From contig NC_063012.1 in assembly GCF_020509005.1 (NCBI RefSeq), positions 7,192,001 to 7,256,000 on the forward strand: a stretch of 64,000 nucleotides of DNA, given 5' to 3'. How positions within the stretch are numbered: the stretch's first letter is position 1; each line of letters starts with the position of its first letter. This document shows positions 23,905 through 33,960 of the stretch, one piece after another. Under the pieces are notes generated by a model that searched no databases, was not told the DNA's origin, and worked only from the letters and a program-made list of their open reading frames with translations. The position numbers and the translations under genes were made by a program. Source of the DNA: Fulvia fulva. Its lineage: Eukaryota > Ascomycota > Dothideomycetes > Mycosphaerellales > Mycosphaerellaceae.

Positions 23905-24435
23905 ATTATAACCTAGCTAAAGATGGATTATAAAAGGACCTTAAAGATCCTTAAAGCTTAAGAAGCTAGGTTAGATCCCTCTAAGGCTAAGTATAGTATA
24001 GTAGCTACCTAGGTCAAGCCCTTAGGTCTAGTAAGACCACTCTCCCGCCTTCTCTATAAGAAGGATTATCTAATCAAGGACTGCCCTAGTCTGCCTAAGG
24101 CAAGAAAGGTCCTTAGATCTTATTCCTAACTACTATTTTCCTAGAATATAACATATATTAAGAAGAAGAGAACTCTACTACCTACTTTAAGGAGGATACT
24201 AAGAGAGAAGTCCTCTATAGAAGAACTTAAGAAAATAGTAAAGAAACTTAGCTCTAATATACTATCACTCTAGAAGAACTAGGCCTAGTCTTATACCTCT
24301 AAAGTAAAGAAGACTAGAAAAGGTTTTTCCGCCCAAGAGTCACGTGACTTATATAGCTCATCCCTAGAGACAATGTCTGATAATAATAAGTATAATAAAG
24401 TGGCTTACTCAACTGTAGAAGTCTAAGGCAAGTTT

Positions 24436-26729
24436 ATCGCGATCCGAGCGTATATATAGGTAATATCCTATTATTAAAACTTAAGGCTACGTACCCTAGG
24501 AATCAGGTGACTAATTAGTCACCTATAGCCTCTTTAAGAGCAACACTTGTCCATTCTAGATAGACATATATAATACACAACCTGCTTTTGAAACACCCTA
24601 TATAAGGCCGTATAATAACTTCCTATACTTCTAACGTAATAGTTATAAGCCTAGTTAGCGCTTACTAATATTCGCTACGACAAGGAAGCCCTAAAGTAGA
24701 GTTTATATCGTTATAGCACTACTACTATAACTAGTACAGTAGTATCCCCTAGGCCTAGTAAACCCGCGTAGAACTTTTACTAGCCTATAACCTATTTTAT
24801 AGTTATAGCTACTACCGAGACGCCGGTAACTACCGGTACCCTACCTTAGGGTACCGTAGTTCTAAAGAGCTATAACTAATAGGACAAGTTTGACCGTGAG
24901 CTAGAGCTCTACGTAGAGTCTTTAAATGTCTAGAAGTATATAGATCCTTACTAACTAAGTAACGAGCTAATAGAGCCTACTTACTTAACCTTTAAGGAAA
25001 TCTAATAAGCGTATACGGTAGGAGACGCTATATTAAGAGACCTTATTAAGCTACGATAAATAGACGTAGACCGAAGGTAACGGATATACGACATCTTTAC
25101 TACTACGCGATTAAAGCTTATTACCTACCTTATCCGTACGGCGATAGAGCTAGGGTAAGAGCTAATATACGGCTAGAACACCCTTAGAGCGAAATACTAG
25201 GCTCTTAAGGGTCAGTATAGTCTAGACGATATACTACGTAAGCGGTAGCTTACGCTTAAGCTATCTAGGCTTTAGAAGGCTAGCGTACGTAGAATCGATA
25301 ACTAGTACTTAGACTAGTTAGTTTTATAGACTAAGATACTTAAGTATAACTACGCCGAGTACGACGACCTTAGTAGACACTTCCTACTTACTATTTAGTA
25401 GAAGTAGGCTCTAGCCTACGGTACTTCTCTATATAACAAGTAGAAGCGTAACAAAATGTTACTATAAAAGCTTACTAAGCGTTACCTCGAATAGATACGC
25501 GATACTATACTAGTAATAACTAACGGTCGATTAGTCTTCGTAACCTTCTCCGGAGAAACCTTAGTAGAGGATAAAATAGCACCTATAGGTACTAGTTAAA
25601 AGGAGGGTGACCGTAGTAGTAGCTACGGTAATAATAACCGTAGTAATAGCCGCGGTAATAAGGGTCGTAGTAGTAGCCGCGGCGATAAGAACAGAGATAA
25701 GGATAACAATAGGCTAAGTGGCTACTAGAACATTACCGGCGAGCCTAAGGACACCTGTTATAAGGGCCTGTTCTTATACGATATAATTAACCCCGATAAG
25801 CGCCTAGTAAAGGATTAGCGCTTAGAGTAGTAGAAGAAGTACTAGAAAAACTTTATTAACTACTACTTAAGTAACGACGGCGAGCGTCTACTTAGCGTAT
25901 TAAATTGTAACAATCGTAAGGACTAGGAACGCGACAAGGCTATTACTAATACAAAGAAGGTATTACTAAGCGATAAGGGCTTTATTAGCCTTACTGTTCT
26001 TTCTAGCTCAATTAGCAAGTTAAGCGTTAACTTTAGGGATTACTAGGTATATAATAACTATTCAGACACTTATATAATCAATTATTATGACTAGGAGAGT
26101 ATAGAGTTTATTATAGAGCGCCTTACTACCTTAGAAATCTAGGCTAGAACAACTACCTTTCTAATTATAGCGTTAGGGCGTGTTTATATATCAATTAGGG
26201 GCTATTTATCTACCTTACTAGATATAGCTTACTACCTAGGCTTTTATATAAACGTTATCTCTTATATACGTATAGAAAGAGCCGGACTCTAGTAGTACGG
26301 ACGTAGTAATTCAATATAGCACAACGACACTAAATTGATAGACCTACACCGCCCTACTAGTTTAATCCCTTTCTTTAAGGTAGTTATACTACCTAAGTCA
26401 CCTATCATTTACTAATGGCCTATAAAAGAGGGCCTAGTACTACCGAAGGTTACTAAAAAGATGCGTAACGCGCACTTTATTAGCACTATTAGTAGGGGTA
26501 TAAACATCGGCGATAAACCTACTAATAGCGTAGCATCTCTAACTACTTAAGAGGATAGTAACCGTACCGTTCTTATAGTTATAAACAGTACTAGGGGCAC
26601 TAAAGGTATAGCTACGTCTAGTAGGACCCCTATTAAACACCGAAAGCTCTCTAGCCGCTAGTGGCATTAAATCTTTAGTCACATTAGCGCTAAACGTATT
26701 AAGTAGTTGCCGCTTAGAGTTAAGGGGAT
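24436..26729 (+). mobile_element. Copia B, left half: gag, protease and GAG-pre-integrase region
   Basis: A strongly RIP-mutated Copia element. Gag is readable in parts ('DKFDRELELYVES' near 24885; a Gly/Asn/Ser-rich linker near 25610-25710). A protease-like region follows near 26080-26300, and then a GAG-pre-integrase segment ending 'HISAKRIKQLPLRVKG' at 26729, with RIP stops where Gln or Trp stood. The frame continues directly at 38567 once Copia A is removed. A 5' LTR should begin near 24436 (TATCGCGATCC, possibly from TGTCGCG), but I could not find its partner. Small open frames on the opposite strand near 26539-26757 are only complements of this region. Confidence 0.7.
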
Positions 26730-26963
26730 TGTTAAGAACATATAGGCCGTAGGACAAGCATGTAGGTGTGGGTGTGTCATGTGATTAGATCACGTGACTA
26801 GGGTTTGCCAGCCTATAGGCTAGCAAACATCCGGACACCTAGCATCTACCTACACTAACACCGGCGATACTGTATGTAGATACACGCTATCCCATTAGGT
26901 CCTTCTTCGTCTTTTGTGTGATCCGCCGTCTTCCACTACTACGCAACTCGTACCTGTTTAACA
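26730..26963 (+). repeat. Copia A 5' LTR (234 bp)
   Basis: It starts TGTTAAGAAC (TGTTGAGAAC in the 3' copy) and ends CCTGTTTAACA. It contains two inverted repeats: ATGTGAT/ATCACGT around a CACGTG core, and a 24-bp palindrome with arms TTTGCCAGCC and GGCTGGCAAA (one RIP mismatch in this copy). Compared with the 3' LTR, the left two thirds are more mutated here and the right third is cleaner. Confidence 0.9.
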
Positions 26964-26980
26964 GGTTATAAGCCCGGGTT
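26964..26980 (+). promoter_or_regulatory. Copia A primer-binding site, half-tRNA type
   Basis: GGTTATAAGCCCGGGTT starts immediately after the LTR. Its complement ends GGGCTTATAACC, one base away from the initiator-tRNA anticodon arm (GGGCTCATAACC). The one difference is a TG-to-TA change, as RIP would make. Drosophila copia and yeast Ty5 prime from a cleaved initiator-tRNA half in this way. The same 17-mer follows the Copia C LTR at 17942. Confidence 0.55.
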
Positions 26981-27254
26981 AGCAACTCGGTGTTTCACCC
27001 TCGACAAAGTCGTATTGGAGTTATTCCTCTTCAGAACAAAAGGAAGGCAGACTAGAGGCCGCACCCGCCTTGCACAGGAAGCTATAGCCGTGCTGTAGGT
27101 GTATATAAGACGTGAAAGAGCCTAGTGAGGCACTGTCAGACTCCGAGTCAGGGAGCCTATGCCAATACCTCAGACAAGTGGGCGAGCTTACTAAGAAGAG
27201 TCGCTCTCCGGACATCGCGTTCGCATCGACTAACTGTTCATTCTGAGAGAGCCG

Positions 27255-27305
27255 CAGTGTCTCAGAAACCCCCTCTACTAAGAGAGTTACGCTACAGTGT
27301 CTCAG
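27255..27305 (+). repeat. Duplicated 11-mer in the Copia A leader
   Basis: CAGTGTCTCAG occurs at 27255-27265 and again at 27295-27305, 40 bp apart, in the untranslated leader. The RIP-mutated copy at 52.6 kb keeps related 'AAGACACT' units in three places. A role in packaging or dimerisation is only a guess. Confidence 0.5.
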
Positions 27306-27470
27306 CACTAACACGATCCTTACCGACCGACTTTCCTCCTCTTCCCGGCGGATAGCCATCCTCTCCGCTATCAACCTCGCGTTCGGTTTATCCCATTTCG
27401 ATCCGATCGCGTACGACCGAATACATCCTTTTACCTAAGGGCAGCCAACCTGTCCCTCAACTTACAAAAA

Positions 27471-30400
27471 ATGGAGAACGAGACTAGGTTTATAAGAAAG
27501 AGAGCAGCACCTCTTCTGACAAGAGAGAACTACGAAACATGGTTCAAGCTGATGAGAATACACCTAGTATTAAAGCAGGTTGACTAGGTCCTCGAAGACA
27601 TCATCACGGACATTCCCGCTGCAACCCTATCTATAGCGACACCCTCTACATCATCGGAGTCATCCCTTCCTTTAGATCAAGCGATAAGGAAGGCATCGTA
27701 TAGACGGCACAATGCAACGGCCCTGTATGAGATGTACATCTGTCTGTCGACAGATGACCAAGAGATGACATACGAGATCCGGCATACGAAGGAGTTGTGG
27801 GAATGGGCTGAAGCTAAATATAAGAGAAGACTTCTCGCTACTAGAAGAAGTTTGCTTCAGCAATACACCAATTTCGTGATGACAGAAGACCAGTCTATAG
27901 ATGACGCCTGGTAGGAGCTTAGCTCAATTGTAAGGAGGGCTGTTTCAATCTCGCCTCAGTTCCAAGACATCAAGACTGAGGACAGAAAGATCCAGCAACT
28001 CTTAGTAGCTCTGCCAGACTCATTTGGCTCAATTCGCGATACAATTGATGCCCAGGTGAATCTCTCACCACAAGACATTCTTGCAATTCTTAGGGAGAAG
28101 CAAGAATCAATGATTCATCAAGGGACAGCCATGTTCGCTAAGAAGGGTTTCTAGGGCAAGCTCACGTGCCATCTCTGCGGTAGTGACCATTTTATGAGCA
28201 AGTGCCCACACCTTTCTGCAGCTCAGCAGGCTGTTAGGAACAAGGACAAACTAGCTAGGGTTACCTACCCTGCTAAGAGACAACCGTCACCACCTCGTAG
28301 GAGGTCATCATCACCAAACCTTCGTGATGTCCTCAAGGTGATGACGGACCTTGCAAAGCAGATGAAGGAGAGCCGCAAGCCAAAGGCCTCCTCTAGTAAG
28401 CCTGCAAGGGCCCATGCGACCCAGGAAGACGCATCAGACCCTGAGATACCATTAGAAGATGATGATGTTGATGAGGTTGCCCATTCCACTGTGGAAGCCA
28501 AAGGCAAGTACCCCTCGTCCGAGTGGTTGCTTGACTCTTGTGCATCATCACATATGACTGACCAAGATTCACTATTCAGGACACTGAAGCCTCTTCAAAA
28601 GAGGAAGTGGATCAAGGTTGGGGGTGGCTATCTACAAGCTACACATATAGGAAGTGCAGTAATGGGTGGTCCTTCTGGAAAGCAAATTGTCTTAGAAAAT
28701 GTCCTGTTTGTTCCTGGCCTTGGAGTTAGTCTTGTTTCGTGGAATCAGTTCAGCCAACAGTTTGCTGTCCAACCACCCAGTTTCACCCTAAAATCCTTGT
28801 CTGGTAAACCCGTTGTCCAGACCAAACTTCGAGGAGGAGTACCGTTTATCCACTCGATCTCGGAAATTCTTGAGCCACAGCATGCTGGCATACTCTCTCA
28901 AGAACGTGACGGTACCGCTATGGCTAACACTGAGTCCGAAGATCAGTAGGAGCTATGGCATAGAAGATATGCACACCTTGGCAAGGGACTGCTAAGAAAC
29001 CTGCATAGAGTCACTGACAAGAAAGATCCCATTCCTGTTCCTTCTGAACACCAGAATTGCAAGGTCTGCTCCCTTGCAAACATGAGGAAGTTCAAAGGAC
29101 CTGCTACAGAGAGGAAAGGGGAGAGGCTGGCCCTCATCTCCATTGACATCTGTGGGCCTTTTCAGGGCGCAGTCTCTAGGCTAGGATACAAATATTGGCT
29201 TGAGATTGTAGACAACTTCTCTAGGAAGAAGTGGGTAATCCCTTTGAAGGCCAGGAGCGACGCTCCTGCAGCCCTACGGGATTGGAAGGTCCAGGCAGAA
29301 CGGCAGTCAAGGTGCTTTCTGTCTGCGATCCGCAGTGATGGTGCAAAGGAAATTCTCGCCTTGCTAAAAGAGTGGGAGAAGGAGTTTGGCACTCAGATGG
29401 ACACAACTGATGCCTACAACTCTCTTCAAAATGGACCTGTGGAAAGGTCAATTCAAGCCTCTGAGAACACAGTCCGGGCTATGCTTGAAGACTCTGGCAT
29501 GCCAGTTGAGTTCTGGCCAGAAGCTTTGCAAGCACAGACTGTGATCAGAAACAGACTGCCTAATGGTCCGATCATTGATGGTATTGCTCTTTCACCAGAA
29601 GAAGCCTTTACTGGCCAAGTACCGTCAGTCGACCATTTCCGCGTCTGGGGATGCAAAGCTGTGGTCTATGTAGACCCAAGAGCCCAACCTCAAGGCTTGA
29701 GGAGAGACAAGTTGATGAACCGAGGAAAAGAAGCCGTGTTTGTGGGCTACTCAGAAAACACTACAAAACAATGGCTGTTCTGGGATCCCGACATGAAAGC
29801 AATAAAAGCGTATAGTCACGTCGACTGGTTTGAGAATGAGAAGGGGGGAGATATGGATCTTGGTATCACCTTCACTAACCAGCCGAGTCGAGCGCCACAG
29901 CGCAATCCTGTTGGGAGGAAGCCCTTTGGGGCGAAATTTTCCGATAGGGGATTATCAGAGACACCGTTACGAAGGCCAGGAGAAAATATTGAGGCGGTTT
30001 CAACACTGTCGAAGGCCGATAACGGTGGATCTATACAGAACCTACCCGAGTCATTAACACTATAGTAACCGCTGTCTATACAACTTCCCCCTCCCCTAAA
30101 GGACATTGGGGAATACCAGAAGTTTGGAGATCAGGGTACTCCAATGAAAGAAAAAGAAGATGTCGTTCAGTTCGACCCATCCGAACACCTAGCGCCACCT
30201 CAGTTTGCAGGCAACAAGAGGTCAAGGGGGGACGGAGATGATAACTCTGAAGAGCATGAGGCTAAACACCATAAGGCTCTTATCGCCCAGATGTTCCATC
30301 TAGACCCTACAATAAGCTGGGTAGAGGAGATTCTGAACGACGTGGAAGAACATGCATTTGCTGCTGTTGGGCAGGCTATAGCCTATCAGCAGGAAGTGCC

Positions 30401-31997
30401 AATCCCAAAGTCCTATAAGGCAGCCGTAGGAGACCCCGAATGGGGACATATGTGGAGAGAGGCAATCGAGAACGAACTTATTGCCTTAGTAAGCAACAAC
30501 ACCTGGGAAGCAGTTGTACCGCCAAAGGGTGCGAATCTAATTACTTCTAGGTGGGTCTTTGATGTGAAAAGAATGATTAGTAGAGCCATTGAGAAGTTCA
30601 AGGCAAGACTAGTTGCAAGAGGGTTTTCACAGAAATATGGGGTTGACTTCGAAGAGACCTTTGCACCTACTGTTAGACATGATACTCTCCGAGTATTCAT
30701 GGCAGTAGTATGTGAGAGAGATCTCGAGATGCACCTAGTGGATGTGAATAATTCTTTTACCCAAAGCAGCCTTCTTGAAGACATCTATATGATCCCACCC
30801 CCAGGAGTTGAAGCACCTCCAAACATGGTGTTCAAGGTCCTACGAAGCCTTTATAGGCTTAAGCAAGCAGCTAGAGACTGGAACAAGCTCTGTGTTGCGA
30901 AGCTAGAGAAGATTGGATTTACCCAGTCCTAGGTAGATCCATGCCTACTTATCTATACGGATAGAGACCTTATGGTCCTTACCTATGTGGATGACATACC
31001 CATTGCAGCTCCGAAGCTGTCAGATGTTCAGTGGTTTAAGGCTGAGCTTGGAAAAGTGTTTAAGATTAAAGATCTTGGTGAACCTACGAAGATCCTTGGA
31101 ATGAGGATTACAAGAGACAGGTCCCAAGGCACTTTGAAGCTTGATCAAGGACACTATGTCCACGCTAACTTAGCCAAGATGAACATGGCTAGAGAGAAGG
31201 CTACGCCAACCCACTCACCTATAGAGAGCTACGAGCATTTAGTGCCTACGGCACCTATGGATGAGAGGTGCAACAAACAGGATTACTAGAGCCACAATAG
31301 TACCTGGATGTGGCCAATGACAATGACAAGGCCAGACTTAGCATTCCCCCTTGGAAGAATTAGCTCATTTGTTGCTGATCCCTCGCAGCAGCATATGAAG
31401 GCTTTGAAGAAGCTCTCCCGATACCTACGGTCGTACCCAGACCTAGGTCTTATGTATAGAAAGGGAGGGGGCAATCTCTAGGGATACTCGGACTCTGACT
31501 ACGCTATGGACAAAGTGGATAGAGTCTCAATTCTGGGATACGTGTGGTTCCTTTGTGGATCACCTGTGTCCTGGATGAGTAGGAAGCAGAAGTCTGTTGC
31601 AACATCAACAATGGAAGCTGAGTTCATGGCTATGAACGCAGCCGCAAAGCAGTCACAATTTCTTGCTGCTGTCCTCAGGGAAATGGGGTGCCCAGAACTG
31701 GTGGGAAAGAGCTCTTTCCAGCCGAGTGTAAGGGCAAGCAAGGGCACTGTTGACGAGCTAAGGCCAGTCAAGCTCATAGGTGACAACCAAGCCGCTTTGA
31801 CACTTGTCAAAGATGCCCATGTGCATAAAAGGTCAAAGCATATTGATGTTGCATATAACTATGTCAGACATCTCTGGTGGCAGAAGAAGATTGCAGTGGA
31901 CTACTGCCATACAAAGGACATGGCTGCTGATGGGTTAACAAAGCCCCTCAATGGCCAGCAGTTCCAAAACTTTGTAAGGCAGCTCCAGCTTGCGTAA
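27471..31997 (+). pseudogene. Copia A Gag-Pol polyprotein, single frame with nine premature stops
   Basis: From ATG 27471 to TAA 31995-31997 there are 1508 codons in one frame without an indel. Premature stops lie at 27585, 27912, 28152, 28947, 30063, 30066, 30930, 31287 and 31479; all are TAG except TAA at 30066, and each can come from CAG, CAA or TGG by one RIP transition. Domains in order: gag with a zinc knuckle from residue 233 (C-x2-C-x3-H-x4-C, one residue shorter than usual); protease 'LDSCASSHMT' (Asp 355); GAG-pre-integrase 'WHRRYAHL'; integrase Asp 559, Asp 623, Glu 658; reverse transcriptase with 'YVDDI' at 1172-1176; RNase H ('GYSDSDYA', 'STMEAEFMAM', 'GDNQAAL', 'MAADGLTK'). Catalytic residues are intact, so only the stops inactivate it, unless TAG is read through. 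Confidence 0.9.
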
Positions 31998-32032
31998 AGG
32001 GATTGTAGGAGACCATGTGGCCTGAGTGGGAG

Positions 32033-32183
32033 TGTTGAGAACATACAGGCCGCAGGACAAGCATGTAGGTGTGGGTCTGTCATGTGATTAGATCACGTGA
32101 CTAGGGTTTGCCAGCCTATAGGCTGGCAAACATCCGGACACCTAGCATCTACCTACACCAACACCGGCGATACTGTATGTAGA
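32033..32183 (+). repeat. Copia A 3' LTR, left part (before Gypsy F)
   Basis: The part starts TGTTGAGAAC just after the purine-rich tract ending GAGTGGGAG and is free of visible RIP changes. The 24-bp palindrome is perfect here (32107-32130). Its last five bases, GTAGA, are the target site duplicated by Gypsy F. The remaining 83 bp are at 38484-38566. Confidence 0.92.
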
Positions 32184-32703
32184 TGTCATGGTCTCCCCAC
32201 AGAGTGTACAGAAGGTGGGGACAGAAGAGCCTCAGAGTGCTCAGAAGTCGTCAAGAAGTGACAGTCCAGCTTGGTGTGTGAGCGCCAAGAATCACATGCC
32301 CCGCAACATTCACTACGGGACCCAGCCCTCCAAATTCACCCCTCCACCAAACCTTGACAGATTCACTTCGGCTCGTGACTGTGTGACTCACGGCACTCCC
32401 GCGAGCACCCGCGACTGCGCTGGACCCTGGAAGAAGCACGTGGAAGACTCGGAACGTAGGGCAGGTTGGAATAAGGTTTTGAGCAAAGCTGCTAAGCGCG
32501 GCTTCGCACGGGTTAGCCCTGTTGATGCGGGGACACGCACTCGCGAGGGTCGCGTATAAATATCTGGCCTTCCCTAGGCCTCTCTTGCTTTCTTCGTCTT
32601 TTGTTTTGTGTAGCAATTATACTATACCCTTTTACATCTACACTTCGCACCTGCATTCTCGCTTTCACCCTTGCATCTCACAGGCCAGGCTCTCGCCCTG
32701 ACA
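32184..32703 (+). repeat. Gypsy F 5' LTR (520 bp, RIP-spared)
   Basis: Compared with the 3' LTR it keeps the ancestral CpA/TpG state at 32 of about 33 differing sites. The exception is near 32618, where this copy has TAT and the 3' copy has CAT. It contains a TATA box and a pyrimidine-rich 15-mer shared with the Copia A LTR. Confidence 0.95.
32555..32562 (+). promoter_or_regulatory. TATA box of the Gypsy F LTR promoter
   Basis: TATAAATA lies 41 bp before the GTCTTTTGT block at 32596-32604, which would place a transcription start in or near that block. It is preserved unchanged in the 3' LTR at about 38330. Confidence 0.6.
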
Positions 32704-32714
32704 TCACAAAAGAC
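32704..32714 (+). promoter_or_regulatory. Gypsy F primer-binding site, possibly self-priming
   Basis: The sequence TCACAAAAGAC directly after the LTR contains ACAAAAGAC (32706-32714), the exact complement of GTCTTTTGT in the LTR at 32596-32604. Tf1/sushi-group elements prime reverse transcription with the 5' end of their own RNA, which pairs with the PBS. I see no obvious tRNA 3' end match. Confidence 0.45.
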
Positions 32715-32745
32715 CAACAAACCGTCAACCACTCGAGTCATCCTC

Positions 32746-33960
32746 ATGGGTGACCACGCCACCGATAGAGGTGTCAACCTCGACAACTAAGACACTCTAT
32801 TCTACTTTAGTAAGTGGACTGACATCCCCTTCTCGAACGCCGCTGCCTTCGGTGCCTGGGCAAACGCCAACCCCGACACCGCCTACGCTCTCATCAACCG
32901 CACCGTCTCCTCTTTCCGCGAGACCGCCTAGTAGGTCGAGCAAGTAAACAACTAAGCAACATACCTTTAAGGTATTGTAAACACCTTCTAGAACCTCGCC
33001 CCGCACGCCGACGACAACCGCCGCCAGCACTTCTCTAAGAAGGTCAACGACCCAGACGAGTTCGACGGCAACAAGAGCAAGTTTGAGGCATTTGAGACAT
33101 AGCTTACTATTAAGCTATTAGCTAATGCCGACCACTTTCCGTAAGAGAAGGACAAAGTCACGTACGTCTTCTCCCTCCTTCGGGGAGACGCCGCGGCTTA
33201 GGTACAACACTACATCGACAACGCCACGTAGACTATCGGCTACCCGGACGTCCTCACCTTGATACAGGACCTCCGTACTGCCTTTAGTGATCTAGACCGT
33301 AGAGCTACCGCCTAGAACGCCATCTACAACCTCCTCCAGAAGAACAAGAGCTTCGCCGAGTACCTCGCGGCCTTCAACCGCGACATCGGGTTCACCGGCT
33401 ATAACGAAGAGACTAAGAAGAGTACTCTCCGCCGTAGTTTGTTAGTAGAGCTTCTTCGAGCCCTCGAGGATAAGGACGTCGGTGCTATAAGCTTCCGTGA
33501 GCTCGTCGAGACCTGCCAGCGCCTCGACTCTAACATGAAACACACCGCCTCTCTCCTCGCTTCCCGTTCTTAAGGTCGTTAGCCTCGTAGTCCCGGAAGC
33601 CACTTCGCTACTCTACTAGGCGCCGCCGCTCCTACGGCTCTCCCTCCCGTCTCTGTAGGTGACGCTATAGATCTTAGCGCTAGTGCCGCCGTCCCTCGAG
33701 TCTAGGGCCTCGTTAACGGTAAGCTCACTCCCGAAGAGAAGCTTCGCCGTCGCTAGGCCGGACTCTATACCTACTGCGGCGGTCTAGGCTACATCGTAGC
33801 TAACTGTCCGTAGCTCGCTACCCGTAACGCCCGTAACCCGGTTCGCGGCGCTGTCGGCGCTATCGAGCCTACTCCTGCTACTCCCGCTAAGTAGGAAAAA
33901 GCCTAGGTCTTCCTTATCGACGCGATAAAGACCAAGAATAACGTTTACCGAAAGTGAAGA
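32746..33960 (+). pseudogene. Gypsy F gag (RIP-broken)
   Basis: Reads from ATG 32746 (MGDHATDRGV). The capsid-like core has 'EFDGNKSKFEAFE', 'KVTYVFSLLRGDAAA' and 'NKSFAEYLAAFNRDIG'. The zinc knuckle at about 33768-33815 reads 'YTYCGGLGYIVANCP': the first Cys and the His of the CCHC box have become Tyr, as TGC-to-TAC and CAC-to-TAC changes would give. About a dozen in-frame stops, mostly TAG, interrupt it. Pol follows in the minus-one frame near 33950, a common gag-pol arrangement, though a small indel could explain the change too. Confidence 0.8.

Larger units (their letters stand above)
17707..24435 (+). mobile_element. Copia C: 5' LTR, leader and gag part of a Ty1/copia element, split by a LINE
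   Basis: The element begins with a 235-bp LTR, then the primer site GGTTATAAGCCCGGGTT and a leader. Gag-like sequence runs to 18983 and resumes at 23920 after the LINE. The part after the LINE resembles a gag zinc-knuckle region and a protease lead-in. Sequence at about 24361-24435 matches, in reverse, 43622-43700 of the second Copia C copy, which supports the family assignment. Homology stops after 'AAGGCAAGTT' at 24435, where Copia B begins. Integrase, RT and 3' LTR are missing here. RIP load is intermediate. Confidence 0.7.

Noticed and set aside
27021..27374. 117-codon minus-strand frame in the Copia A leader
   Set aside because: Lies in the untranslated leader of a retrotransposon and has no homology that I recognise.
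27471..31997. Stop-codon reassignment (TAG as sense) to explain the Copia A frame
   Set aside because: Host genes nearby use all stops normally (TAG ends ATP16), and every in-frame TAG is one RIP step from CAG or TGG. RIP is the simpler cause.
32188..32616. Overlapping plus and minus frames of about 120 codons in the Gypsy F LTR
   Set aside because: They lie wholly in the LTR and one is repeated in the second LTR. Stop-free by chance in a GC-rich repeat.
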